Assembly (NCBI GenBank): GCA_036012865.1
Contig: DASCQC010000017.1
Span: 62,001 to 126,000, forward strand
From: DASCQC01 sp036012865
GTDB lineage: Bacteria; Pseudomonadota; Gammaproteobacteria; Comchoanobacterales; Comchoanobacteraceae
DNA: 64,000 nt
Direction of reading: 5' to 3'
The notes under the pieces are model-generated. The model ran no database searches. It was not told where the DNA came from and was given only the letters and a program-made list of their open reading frames with translations. Each line of letters opens with the position of its first letter. Position 1 is the first letter of the stretch. This document shows positions 35,809-44,702 of this stretch, one piece after another. Made by a program: the position numbers and the translations under genes.

Positions 35809-36621
35809 TTACTGAGTTTTTTTTAAAGCTGATGCTTCTTCAGTAATTTCTGGAGAGCTAACTTTTATTGAATCCTCTGGTTTCTGGGGCTGGTTTGGTC
35901 CCCTTTTACTTTTAAATGGCGGCGGGATTCCCATATCACCATCATCCAATTTTAACAACCTATAATTATAAGGAATATCAAGCATATTTGGCAATACAAA
36001 GTGCATGGCACCACAAAGTGGCAAGGCATGCACAATTGATCCAATCATAGAGCGTGGATCTAAGTAAGGGTGGTTACTTAAGTCATAAAATTCAGACAAC
36101 TGATAAGTACCCCAGACAATGGGGAGCATTGTGACGTATAAACCTGCCAATAGGAAAAGAACATCAAAATAATCATGATATTGTACAGGAAGCTTATCCA
36201 TGGCTTTGGCATAGCCACTATATGCAGATCTTTTCGGGGATATCCAGAGAAAGTTGACTTTAGCCCAAGCAGCCAATTGAATTGATTTATTCCTCAATAT
36301 AGCACTCATCGCACGTTCTTTTTCTGAGTGATTGCCATCATCTCCCTTACCTGCCTCTCTGGCAGTATGTCTTAAGGATTCATTAAGAATTGTGTCTGGT
36401 AAAGTTTCTTTCATCGCACGTTCTTTTTCTGAGTGATTATCATCATCTTTGGCAGGTTGAGCTAAATTAAGTTCTGATGATGCTTTTGACACTACTGCTA
36501 TAGTCTGCTTATTCTTACAATAGACACTACCCTCATCCTCAAGGGAAGCTAAGTACCTTCTAAACAAAAAAGATTTTTCGGGGCCTAATTTTTTAATTTT
36601 TTTTGATAAACCTGATTGCAT
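35809..36621 (-). CDS. Small membrane protein, paralogue B
   Basis: About 270 residues, unknown family, homologous to the protein at 34730-35197 over its membrane region (KAMDKLPVQYHDYFD, SEFYDLSNHPYLDPRSMIG, LPNMLDIPYNY). It has an extra N-terminal half that is hydrophilic and contains an internal duplication: NHSEKERAM occurs twice, 35 codons apart, encoded by a perfect 27-base repeat at 36307-36333 and 36412-36438. The ATG at 36621 follows GAGG. The frame ends just after a run of eight A residues (35817-35824). One A fewer would extend it 40 residues to 35694 with an acidic tail (ADEFLEDENIEEST, then DSDDSDIYM). Whether the short or long form is real is open. Confidence 0.65.
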   Translation of the reverse strand: MQSGLSKKIKKLGPEKSFLFRRYLASLEDEGSVYCKNKQTIAVVSKASSELNLAQPAKDDDNHSEKERAMKETLPDTILNESLRHTAREAGKGDDGNHSEKERAMSAILRNKSIQLAAWAKVNFLWISPKRSAYSGYAKAMDKLPVQYHDYFDVLFLLAGLYVTMLPIVWGTYQLSEFYDLSNHPYLDPRSMIGSIVHALPLCGAMHFVLPNMLDIPYNYRLLKLDDGDMGIPPPFKSKRGPNQPQKPEDSIKVSSPEITEEASALKKTQ

Positions 36622-36759
36622 TACATTAACCTCAATCATCACTTATACATTATTATATATATTTATCAGCATATTGCAAGTTAAATACTATTATTTTTTC
36701 ATCCGCTGCCGTGAACCCACATCCCAACAAGACTCCATGATATAAATTCACCATAAAAA

Positions 36760-36780
36760 AAGGGGGCGTTTAGCCCCCTT
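36760..36780 (-). terminator. Terminator of htpG
   Basis: On the minus strand, AAGGGGGC and GCCCCCTT form an 8-base-pair stem with a 5-base loop, followed by a run of T. It lies 17 bases after the htpG stop codon. Confidence 0.88.
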
Positions 36781-36796
36781 GATAAATAGCGATCTA

Positions 36797-38704
36797 CTAA
36801 ACTTCAGTTAATAGCTCATTAATCGTAGCAATAAATGCTGCTGGGTCATCAAGCTTACCTGAATCTATCAGCATGGCTTGCGACAACAGCATATTAGAAT
36901 ATTTCTGAAAACGATCATCATCCATGGACTCAATACGCTTGACCAAAGGATGCTCTGCATTGACTTCAAAGATTGGCTGTTGATTAGGAAGAACTTGACC
37001 GGCTTCTTGTAAAACACGTCGCAAGTTATTGCTCATATCATTATCATCAGCAACCACGCAACACGGAGATGAAATCAAGCGCTTCGTTGTTCTTACGGAT
37101 TTTACTTTGTCTCCAAACAGTGTTTTCATGCGTTCACAGAGAGATTTTTCTGCCTCTGTCATTTCTGGCTCTTTAGGCTCTTCTTTAGCCTCTTCCTTAC
37201 CCTCTTCTTGGGCAGGTTTGTCTAAATCAAGTTCCCCTTTAGTAATATTTTGAAACTTTTTACCAGCATATTCAGTTAAGCGAGACATTAACCATTCATC
37301 AACGCGGTCACTCATTAACAATACTTCATAGCCTTTTTGTTTAAACACTTCCAAGGCTGGATGAGATGATGCGGCTTGATAAGAATCTGCAATGATGTAA
37401 TAAATCTTATCTTGATCTTTTTTCATACGATCAGCATAGTCTTTCAGTGCAACTGATGGCTTAGAATCTGACTGATGAGTACTTGCAAACCTGAGTAATT
37501 CATAAATCCGATCAACATTTTCAAAGTCTTCACTTGGCCCTTCTTTGATGACATTACCAAACTGTTCGTAAAAAGAAGCATAGTCCTCAGTATTGTTTTT
37601 AGCCATGTCTTCAAGCATTTTCAAACCACGGCTGGTACAACTTGCTTTAATGCTCTTAGTGACTTCATTGGTTTGTAAGATTTCACGTGAAACATTTAGC
37701 GGTAAATCTGCTGAATCAACAACCCCTTTCATGAACCTTAAATAACCAGGTAGGAAAGCATCTGCTTCATCCATGATGAAGACTCTTTGAACAAAAAGCT
37801 TAAGCCCGCCTTTATGCTCTCGATAAAACAAGTCCATCGGCGCTCGCTTAGGCATGTACAGCAAGGTTGTGTACATGTACTTTCCTTCCACTTGATTATG
37901 AGACCAACTTAAAGGCTCTTCGAAATCATGAGAAATATGTTTGTAAAACTCTTGATATTGCTCTTTGGCAATATCTTTTTTAGGCAAGGTCCAAAGTGCT
38001 TTAGCCTGATTGATCACCTCATCTTTAATCTCTGTTTCTTTTTTCTCTTCATCTTTGACTTCAACCCTTAGAGAAACAGGGTAACCAATATGATCTGAGT
38101 AAGTACTAATAATTTTACGTAATTTCCAATCTTCAAGATAGCTTTGATGCTCTTCTTTAAGCTTCAAGATAATGGAGGTTCCTCGTTGATCTAATTCACA
38201 CTCTTCAATCGAGTATTCACCATCGCCTGTTGATGTCCATTTAACGCCTTTATCAGCATCAGAATCAACTTTTCGAGTTAACACCGTTACACTTTCAGCC
38301 ACAACGAAACACGAATAAAAGCCCACACCAAATTGACCAATAAGATCATGCTTGGTGTCATCCTTTGCCTTAGCTAATTGATCGATAAATGCACGAGTTC
38401 CTGACCGTGCAATCACACCAAGGTTATTTTCAGCATCTTCGCTGGTCATACCAATACCGTTATCTTTAATGGTCAGTGTTTTATGATCTTTATCGGCCTC
38501 AATATGAACGCCTAATTCATTATCATCACTTAAAACGTCTGACTCTAACGAAAGAAATTTTAACTTATCCAAGGCATCCGAACTATTAGAAATTAATTCC
38601 CTCAAAAAAACGTCGGGGTTTGAATACATCGAGTGGGCAAGTAAATGTAATAGCTGCTTAACCTCAGCTTTAAATGCTTTTTTAGTAGTCTGTGTACTAG
38701 GCAT
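36797..38704 (-). CDS. htpG: Chaperone protein HtpG (Hsp90)
   Basis: A 635-residue bacterial Hsp90. The N-terminal ATPase (GHKL) domain has ELISNSSDALDKL, DNGIGM and LIGQFGVGFYSCF. The middle domain has the NVSREILQ motif, and the C-terminal dimer domain is present. A GAGAGG site precedes the ATG and a strong terminator follows, so it is probably a single-gene transcript. A charged Glu/Lys linker (PAQEEGKEEAKEEPKEPE) near residue 500 is longer than in E. coli but lies in a variable place. Confidence 0.96.
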   Translation of the reverse strand: MPSTQTTKKAFKAEVKQLLHLLAHSMYSNPDVFLRELISNSSDALDKLKFLSLESDVLSDDNELGVHIEADKDHKTLTIKDNGIGMTSEDAENNLGVIARSGTRAFIDQLAKAKDDTKHDLIGQFGVGFYSCFVVAESVTVLTRKVDSDADKGVKWTSTGDGEYSIEECELDQRGTSIILKLKEEHQSYLEDWKLRKIISTYSDHIGYPVSLRVEVKDEEKKETEIKDEVINQAKALWTLPKKDIAKEQYQEFYKHISHDFEEPLSWSHNQVEGKYMYTTLLYMPKRAPMDLFYREHKGGLKLFVQRVFIMDEADAFLPGYLRFMKGVVDSADLPLNVSREILQTNEVTKSIKASCTSRGLKMLEDMAKNNTEDYASFYEQFGNVIKEGPSEDFENVDRIYELLRFASTHQSDSKPSVALKDYADRMKKDQDKIYYIIADSYQAASSHPALEVFKQKGYEVLLMSDRVDEWLMSRLTEYAGKKFQNITKGELDLDKPAQEEGKEEAKEEPKEPEMTEAEKSLCERMKTLFGDKVKSVRTTKRLISSPCCVVADDNDMSNNLRRVLQEAGQVLPNQQPIFEVNAEHPLVKRIESMDDDRFQKYSNMLLSQAMLIDSGKLDDPAAFIATINELLTEV

Positions 38705-38847
38705 GGTTTAAACCTCTCAATTAAAAACTCTATAAGACATATATAGGGATGAATTTCATAATTTCAAGGACTAAGAAAATACTTTTATCCAATTTGAATT
38801 AGCTTGTTGGAGAAAATGTCATGACCCATGACACAAAAGGGAGGGAA

Positions 38848-39747
38848 TCATAGTAATGACAGGCTTTCTCTGTCGTAGCGATCATTGTCCTCAAGGACCC
38901 CTGTTAGGACGTCCATCACAAGTTTTTTATCTTGGGGTAAAAGTGAGTAATTGTTTGTTTTCAGTTGATTCAAAAGAGTGGTAATGGGCTCGATAAGTGG
39001 GTTTCTTTTATCATCACTTTCTTTGGCTATTTCTTCTATTTTTTCCAGATGTTCAAACTTAGCTTTTTCACCTACCAATAGGTGCATTTCTTCAATTAAT
39101 GTTTGCATCTTTTTGATATTTTCACCTTGTTTTGTCGTGTGCTCCTTTAATTTATTTTTAATGGCTTCAGAGTCACCCAAATTAGCCATAAACATAGCAT
39201 TCATCTCTTGATAAGACTTCAATGCTGCTTGCTGAGCCTTTAATGATTTCTGCATGCTTATATTGTTCTTCTCAAAAAAAGCAGTTTGTTTTTCCAATTT
39301 AATGTTGTGTGCCTGGTATTTAAGATTCTGAGAACTGAGAGCTTTGACCTCTTGTTGGGTGTCTTTTAGGGTATCTTCCATTTTGGTTAGGTTATGTTGT
39401 GCTGCATCTAAGACCTGTTCTGATTTTCTTGCTACCTCATCTAACTCTGAAGAGGCTGCATTGACTATGGCTTGGTACAAAGATAGCATAGCCCCACAAA
39501 CCAAGAAAACCATTCCACAGGTGTAAAATGCTCCGTAGACTTGTAAAACGGGACCGAAATAAATGCAAACACCCGCACCAACAACAAATAAAATGCCGTA
39601 AAAAAGTGACAACCCCCAACCAATTAACTTATTTTTAAAGAGGGTGTGAAAGCAATCTAGAAACCATTGATGGACCCAATGAACGTCAGCGGGATTCGCA
39701 TCATTCTTCAATGCTGCGCTTGTTATGTTTACTGCTGTGCTCTCCAC
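38848..39747 (-). CDS. Membrane protein with paired hydrophobic segments and coiled coil (Inc-like layout)
   Basis: A 299-residue protein of no family I recognise. Two hydrophobic segments (about 41-63 and 69-91) are separated by a very short loop, then a long coiled coil (about 100-240) with heptads such as DAAQHNLTKMEDTLKDTQQ, and a short tail. There is no cleavable signal. This bilobed hydrophobic plus coiled coil layout is the one seen in chlamydial inclusion-membrane (Inc) proteins such as IncA, and in some Icm/Dot effectors; the resemblance is in layout only. The start is a GTG at 39747. It is flanked by htpG and an outer-membrane barrel gene, both on the same strand. Confidence 0.65.
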   Translation of the reverse strand: MESTAVNITSAALKNDANPADVHWVHQWFLDCFHTLFKNKLIGWGLSLFYGILFVVGAGVCIYFGPVLQVYGAFYTCGMVFLVCGAMLSLYQAIVNAASSELDEVARKSEQVLDAAQHNLTKMEDTLKDTQQEVKALSSQNLKYQAHNIKLEKQTAFFEKNNISMQKSLKAQQAALKSYQEMNAMFMANLGDSEAIKNKLKEHTTKQGENIKKMQTLIEEMHLLVGEKAKFEHLEKIEEIAKESDDKRNPLIEPITTLLNQLKTNNYSLLPQDKKLVMDVLTGVLEDNDRYDRESLSLL

Positions 39748-39919
39748 GACAAACCCCGTATCCTCAACCTAATATTACTCTTTATGGTGATTGATTGTCA
39801 ATGTTGAAAGGGCCTAAAAACAGCTAACTTATTGCAAGTTATCAGCCAAACCCATGATGATATTGCTTGACCATCACCAGAGGCTTGAAGCAATACCTTG
39901 GCTGCTATTCAGGATCAAA

Positions 39920-40600
39920 TTAAAACAAATAACCCATTGTCAACCCAGCAACATTCGCAGACTCTTTGACTTTTAATTTGATTGAGTTAACCCCATTATT
40001 ACCATATTTGACCTCCCACGAAGGTTCAGATGACCTGCGAGAGACTTTAATTTCCCAGAACCAGTTTCGGGTAATTGCAGATCTAAAACCTCCAAAAAAC
40101 TGGACTAAACTTGTCGTTGACGTATCATCAACATGTGCGTTGTCAGTCTCTGCCCCCACCGTTGCAAATCTTAATTTGGTATAACCAATCCCGTAACCAG
40201 CACCTAAAAAGGGTTTGGCCCCCCTCGCCGGCACCACGTAAAAAATATTTCCAAAAGCAGCATTTAAATTCATAAACTGCTTGCTTCCAGTTAACGCAAA
40301 CGTTGCGTCTGGGGTTGTTGATTTCTTGTAATTATAAGATGCGTTTGAAAAAACATGCTGCGCACTAAAACCAAAACCGTTAGAACGAATAGCACCGAAC
40401 ACAAGATCAGTGATGGGAGCCCCCTTGAATCGCATATGAATGTCTTCATCCACACCATCATTATCAACATCTTTTAAGTAAAAGTCTCCAAAAGAGTTCC
40501 AACCTGCTCCCAAGGTCAAAAAGGTTCTAACTTTTTTCCCAGCCATCGCGCTAGGTAATGCCAACACCAGTGAAAGTCCTAAGGCCCATCCAAATCTCAT
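39920..40600 (-). CDS. Outer-membrane beta-barrel protein
   Basis: A 226-residue exported protein. The ATG at 40600, preceded by AGGAA, starts a clean signal peptide (RFGWALGLSLVLALPSAMAG, cleaved after AMA). The mature part alternates polar and hydrophobic residues in strand-like stretches, with GAGYGIGYTKLRF and GGFRSAITRNWFWEIKVS, and ends with aromatic YLF, as outer-membrane barrels do. An acidic loop VDNDGVDEDIHM near the start could bind calcium but this is speculative. No family could be named. The frame runs 21 codons further upstream but without a signal-like sequence. Confidence 0.68.
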   Translation of the reverse strand: MRFGWALGLSLVLALPSAMAGKKVRTFLTLGAGWNSFGDFYLKDVDNDGVDEDIHMRFKGAPITDLVFGAIRSNGFGFSAQHVFSNASYNYKKSTTPDATFALTGSKQFMNLNAAFGNIFYVVPARGAKPFLGAGYGIGYTKLRFATVGAETDNAHVDDTSTTSLVQFFGGFRSAITRNWFWEIKVSRRSSEPSWEVKYGNNGVNSIKLKVKESANVAGLTMGYLF

Positions 40601-40793
40601 TCGTAATTCCTGTTTACAACCCCTAGCATTATAACACATCCACCTTAATCGTAAAGCTCCCATATGATTAACATTTAATGCAGCAACCCATCATGAGGTA
40701 AAAAACAAGCCCCGGTCAACAGCGCAAAAGCCCCCTACCCTTTATTGTATCGCAATCAAAGTCGATGATTAGACCCATACTTACCGAACCCGG

Positions 40794-41696
40794 TCAGACA
40801 TCATCCATAGCATCTTTATCAACATCTGAAAGAGCGACCATTCGTCGTAAATGCTTAACGGCTCTAATTTGAATCTGTCGAACACGCTCTCGGGTTACAC
40901 CTAGCTCTTCAGATGTTTTTTCTAAAGTCAGTTCATCATGGCCCTGTAAACCATACCGACGAACCACAACATGCTGCTCTAACTCGTCAAGTTTACTTAA
41001 CCATTTATCAATCTGGCCCCCCATATCTTCTTGACTAATAATCGATAAAGGGTTTTGCTCTTTTCCTGATACGGTATCAGAAACAACAACACCCGAATCA
41101 TCGAACACAGTTTCATCCAAAGACGTTGTGTCATGGCGCAAACCCATTATTTTTCTTACCTCATCCAAAGGCTTATCTAATTTTTCAGCTAACTCCTCCG
41201 CTGATATAGATGTTGTTTCTTGATCTGAAGCCAGTTTATAACCTGCTCTCAAATAAATATTAAGCTCTTTAATAATATGAACAGGTAATCGAATCGTTCG
41301 ACTTTGATTCATAATTGCCCGTTCAATGGACTGCCTTACCCACCAAGTGGCATAAGTAGAAAACCTAAACCCTCGACTGCTATCAAATTTATCCAAAGCA
41401 ATCATTAAGCCTAAATTACCTTCTTCAATAATATCTAAAAAACACAACCCTCTATTACAATATCGTCGAGCAATCTTAACAACTAAACGAAGGTTAGCCT
41501 CAATCATTGATTGATAGGCTTTCCGGTCTCCCTCTGCTATTTTCTTACATAACGCTTGTTCTTCTCCAAAACTTAAGATCTGATTATACCCAATTTCAGA
41601 CAAGTACATCTGCGTAGGATCAAACTTGCTAGAAGAACCTCGCACTGTCGAACCGGTATACTTTAATTCCTTTTCCTTTTTAGACATCCTCTCCAT
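40794..41696 (-). CDS. rpoS: RNA polymerase sigma factor RpoS
   Basis: A 300-residue sigma-70 family protein. Region 1.2 has DPTQMYLSEIGY, region 2 has IEANLRLVVKIARRY and RFSTYATWWVRQSIERAIMNQ (in parts), region 3 begins RTIRLPVHIIKELN, and region 4.2 has TLEKTSEELGVTRERVRQIQ. Length and these motifs fit RpoS rather than RpoD or RpoH. It would control stationary-phase and, in Legionella relatives, transmission traits. It lies 18 bases after murA, not beside nlpD as in most gammaproteobacteria. The ATG at 41696 is probable; a second at 41687 follows GGAGAGG. Confidence 0.88.
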   Translation of the reverse strand: MERMSKKEKELKYTGSTVRGSSSKFDPTQMYLSEIGYNQILSFGEEQALCKKIAEGDRKAYQSMIEANLRLVVKIARRYCNRGLCFLDIIEEGNLGLMIALDKFDSSRGFRFSTYATWWVRQSIERAIMNQSRTIRLPVHIIKELNIYLRAGYKLASDQETTSISAEELAEKLDKPLDEVRKIMGLRHDTTSLDETVFDDSGVVVSDTVSGKEQNPLSIISQEDMGGQIDKWLSKLDELEQHVVVRRYGLQGHDELTLEKTSEELGVTRERVRQIQIRAVKHLRRMVALSDVDKDAMDDV

Positions 41697-41714
41697 CAGC
41701 TATAACTGGCCTCT

Positions 41715-43007
41715 TTAAGTTACTTGATCTTTCGGCACTTCGCAAGGCTTCAATGTAACTCTACACACATTAACACCCAAACGGGATAATTTTTCTTCTA
41801 TAAATGCGTACCCCCTGTCAATGTGGAAAATAGATTCAATCGAGGTCTCTCCTTCCGAAACCAAGCCAGCCAGAACTAAACTGGCTGATGCCCTTAAATC
41901 TGTTGCCTTCATGGGTGCTGCTGACAGCCTCTTCCGACCTTTCGATATAACTCTAGAACCGTGAACCTCTAAATCCGCACCTAAACGCTTGAGTTCATGA
42001 ACATGCATGAATCGATTCTCAAAAACCGTCTCTTTTACGACAGCGCTTCCTTCAGCCACCGCATTCAAAGCAACCCATTGTGCCTGAACATCTGTTGCAA
42101 AATCTGGGTAGACACCGGTAGTAACATCAACAGCTTTGGGCCTTCTTTTCATCTCTAAAGTAATCCAATCCTTGCCTTGTTGAATATCAGCACCAGCCTC
42201 TAAAAGCTTATCGATAACAATTTCTAAATGCTCAGGAGCAACTTTCTCAAGCTTTATTTTTCCTTGTGTCATAGCAGCTGCTATTAGAAATGTTGCAGCT
42301 TCAATTCTATCTGGAATAATTTGATAATATCCACCCAGTAATTCTTCAACTCCCTCAATCATTAATGTTGCCGTGCCCTCACCAGATATCTTGGCGCCCA
42401 TCATGTTTAAACACCTAATTAAGTCAACGACTTCAGGCTCTTTGGCAACATTACGTAAAATAGTTGTGCCTCGCGCCAACACGGCCGCCATAATCACATT
42501 TTCTGAACCCGTTACAGTCACAACATCGAAAGTGATATCCGCCCCCGTTAACCCCTCTGGTGCTCTTAAATTAACGTACCCATCAGAGATATCAATCAAC
42601 ACCCCCATTTGCTCTAACGCCTTAAAATGTAAATCTACCGGCCTGGAACCAATAGCACACCCTCCTGGCAATGAGATCTGAGCTTGACCATATCGCGCTA
42701 GCATAGGCCCCATCACTAAGATAGATGCGCGCATGGTTTTCATTAAATCATAAGGAACTTTATATTGAGAGATATTACTTGAGTCTACTTCTAAATGCAT
42801 ATCCTCATCAATCGTGAACTTGACTCCTAAATACCCTAATAATTCTAACATGGAAGTAACATCTTTAAGGTGAGGAATATTAGATAAAACCAACGGCTGA
42901 CTCGCCAATATACTTGCGGCAAGTAATGGCAAAGCCGCGTTTTTAGAGCCATCAATAGAAACTACCCCATTAAGTCGAACCGGCCCCTTAATTAGCAATC
43001 TTTCCAT
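41715..43007 (-). CDS. murA: UDP-N-acetylglucosamine 1-carboxyvinyltransferase
   Basis: First committed step of peptidoglycan synthesis: transfers enolpyruvate to UDP-GlcNAc. At 430 residues it is slightly longer than usual. The active-site Cys is in PGGCAIGSRPVDLH, and DGSKNAALPLLAASIL, VTGSENVIMAA and DFATDVQAQWVALNA are all conserved. It is preceded by mlaB and followed by rpoS on the same strand. The ibaG (BolA-type) gene normally between mlaB and murA is absent. Confidence 0.95.
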   Translation of the reverse strand: MERLLIKGPVRLNGVVSIDGSKNAALPLLAASILASQPLVLSNIPHLKDVTSMLELLGYLGVKFTIDEDMHLEVDSSNISQYKVPYDLMKTMRASILVMGPMLARYGQAQISLPGGCAIGSRPVDLHFKALEQMGVLIDISDGYVNLRAPEGLTGADITFDVVTVTGSENVIMAAVLARGTTILRNVAKEPEVVDLIRCLNMMGAKISGEGTATLMIEGVEELLGGYYQIIPDRIEAATFLIAAAMTQGKIKLEKVAPEHLEIVIDKLLEAGADIQQGKDWITLEMKRRPKAVDVTTGVYPDFATDVQAQWVALNAVAEGSAVVKETVFENRFMHVHELKRLGADLEVHGSRVISKGRKRLSAAPMKATDLRASASLVLAGLVSEGETSIESIFHIDRGYAFIEEKLSRLGVNVCRVTLKPCEVPKDQVT

Positions 43008-43047
43008 TATTCTTCACCCCAGATAATTCATTGTTCAAAAGTTAAAA

Positions 43048-43305
43048 CTACGCGTTTGAGGGTAAGTCTATCATAACCTCGGGCAAATAAAGAACATTTA
43101 AACACTTATTTTGACGTCTAGCCCTTTCCTTCCATACTTTTAACATAGAAAAGGTAGCCAATGAGGTCGTCTCCAATCCCCGAGCATCTACCACCAACGG
43201 ACCCTTCTTAAGCAAAAATATGAATTTTTTATCCACCCGATCAATATCCGCCAAAGTAAGGAATTTTGGAAGAATTAAAACCGTTTTAGAATTTTTTAAA
43301 TTCAC
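43048..43305 (-). CDS. mlaB: STAS-domain protein MlaB
   Basis: About 85 residues forming a STAS domain with the pattern LVVDARGLETTSLATFSML, typical of the MlaB subunit that binds the MlaF ATPase in the phospholipid transporter. Position after mlaC confirms it. The start is unclear: GTG at 43305 or TTG at 43317 both overlap the end of mlaC by about 20 to 32 bases, so translation is coupled. Confidence 0.75.
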   Translation of the reverse strand: MNLKNSKTVLILPKFLTLADIDRVDKKFIFLLKKGPLVVDARGLETTSLATFSMLKVWKERARRQNKCLNVLYLPEVMIDLPSNA

Positions 43306-44248
43306 CCAACATTCCAACTAAACCATGCTTATTAATCAACGCTCTTATCTGTGATTTATAATTTCTAATAATACTAACACCATCAACCGTGACATCAAAA
43401 ACCTGCCATTGACCGTTCTCTGGGTTACAGTGTAAATCATAATTTAACTTTAGCCAGCGATTTTTCACTTTTAACTTACCACCTATATCAACCAAACTCT
43501 TTGAAACAATGTCAACTTTTCTCTTTGAAAGAACAATCCTCGTTGATTTTGACACCATACCTAATGCATCAGCATACTGATCGATCACTCTTTCTATTAA
43601 CATATTTTCAAAATCCTCAAGTTTATTTATTTTTTTCAACTGCTCATCGTAATTATTTAGCACCATTTTTGCAGCATATTTTTTATCAAAATACGGGGAA
43701 ATTTCTTTTATAATAACTTCTCTTCTATCCTTACCTTTAGCCCTTGCCAACTCCTTTAAGAGTAGGTCACTGATCTTGCTGGATATCGTGAATATTTTAT
43801 TTTTGTTAGTTGTGCAAGTTTTGGGTTTTGGCTTCACAACCACCTTAACTACTGGACTCTCTTCTGGGGGCTTAATTATTTCTAAAATCTCTGGGGCATT
43901 CATGTTAGAATTACCCAATGAGTCTGCCTTCTTAGTCACCGATTCCTTGGGTGGGTCAAGCACCTCTACCTTCTTAGTCACCGATTCCTTGGGTGGGTCA
44001 AGCACTTCTACCTTCTTAGTCACCGATTCCTTGGGTGGGTCAAGCACCTCTACCTTCTTAGTCACCGATTCCTTGGGTGGGTCAAGCACCTCTACCTTCT
44101 TAGTCACCGATTCCTTGGGTGGATCAAGCACTTCTACCTGAGAAATTTTAGTGACTGACGATCTCAAGTAATCCATCGCCATCACATCACTTTGAAGAAG
44201 AACAAAGCTTGATAAAAACAAACAATTAATCAGTATTTTTTTTCTCAT
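43286..44248 (-). CDS. mlaC: Periplasmic phospholipid shuttle MlaC with N-terminal repeats
   Basis: A 320-residue protein with signal peptide (KILINCLFLSSFVLLQSDVM; cleavage near residue 24). Residues from about 150 form the MlaC fold: ISKISDLLLKEL-like start, ISPYFDKKYAAKMVL, DVTVDGVSIIRNYKSQI. MlaC carries phospholipids between the outer-membrane MlaA complex and inner-membrane MlaFEDB. Unusually, between signal and domain there are five perfect copies of the 14-residue unit VEVLDPPKESVTKK (residues 38-107), then a Pro/Glu/Lys linker. Such an extension is not part of ordinary MlaC. The gene sits between mlaD and mlaB. Confidence 0.85.
   Translation of the reverse strand: MRKKILINCLFLSSFVLLQSDVMAMDYLRSSVTKISQVEVLDPPKESVTKKVEVLDPPKESVTKKVEVLDPPKESVTKKVEVLDPPKESVTKKVEVLDPPKESVTKKADSLGNSNMNAPEILEIIKPPEESPVVKVVVKPKPKTCTTNKNKIFTISSKISDLLLKELARAKGKDRREVIIKEISPYFDKKYAAKMVLNNYDEQLKKINKLEDFENMLIERVIDQYADALGMVSKSTRIVLSKRKVDIVSKSLVDIGGKLKVKNRWLKLNYDLHCNPENGQWQVFDVTVDGVSIIRNYKSQIRALINKHGLVGMLGEFKKF
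43928..44137. repeat. Five tandem 42-base coding repeats in mlaC
   Basis: Five nearly identical 42-base units, each encoding VEVLDPPKESVTKK, with only a few silent differences. In-frame unit length means copy number can change without breaking the gene. Confidence 0.93.
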
Positions 44249-44702
44249 TACTCCCTCCCATACCTGACAAAAGCAAACCCAATATATTCTCTAAAACAAT
44301 TGCAGAATGAGTATGGAGTAAACGCCCACCATCCTCTAATGCAGCCTCTTCAAATCCAGGCTCTACATTGACATATTTAGAACCCAGTAAGCCCTCTGTC
44401 ATAATGCTAGCAACACTATCTTTTGGCAAACCCAAATCTGCTTTATAAAAGGACAATATCACCTGCGCTTTAAAACTGTCAGGCAACAACAGAATTCTTG
44501 TTACCTCACCTACTCGCACACCCGCAATACGAACAGGTGAACGTTCTTTCAAGCCAGAAACATCATCAAAGTTACCATAAGCAGAATATTTAGTCTCTGA
44601 CTGACCAGGCCCTGAAGTTGCCCAAAAAGCCAAAAACAATAATGAAACAAGGGCTAATAAAAAAAATAAGCCCAGACTCAAATCAATCCATCTTTTATTC
44701 AT
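44226..44702 (-). CDS. mlaD: MCE-domain lipid transport protein MlaD
   Basis: About 158 residues: one N-terminal membrane span (IDLSLGLFFLLALVSLLFLAF) and an MCE domain with YGNFDDVSGLKERSPVRIAG (read in parts), RVGEVTRI and GLLGSKYVNVEPG. MlaD forms the hexameric ring that holds phospholipid above MlaE. The ATG at 44702 fits family starts and overlaps the mlaE stop by four bases; the frame opens six codons higher. It overlaps mlaC at its other end. Confidence 0.92.
   Translation of the reverse strand: MNKRWIDLSLGLFFLLALVSLLFLAFWATSGPGQSETKYSAYGNFDDVSGLKERSPVRIAGVRVGEVTRILLLPDSFKAQVILSFYKADLGLPKDSVASIMTEGLLGSKYVNVEPGFEEAALEDGGRLLHTHSAIVLENILGLLLSGMGGSNEKKNTD

Noticed and set aside
43776..44141. 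Plus-strand 121-codon open frame with repeats like LVTDSLGGSSTSTF
   Set aside because: It is the antisense reading of the mlaC coding repeat; the repeat keeps the opposite strand open. No ribosome site.
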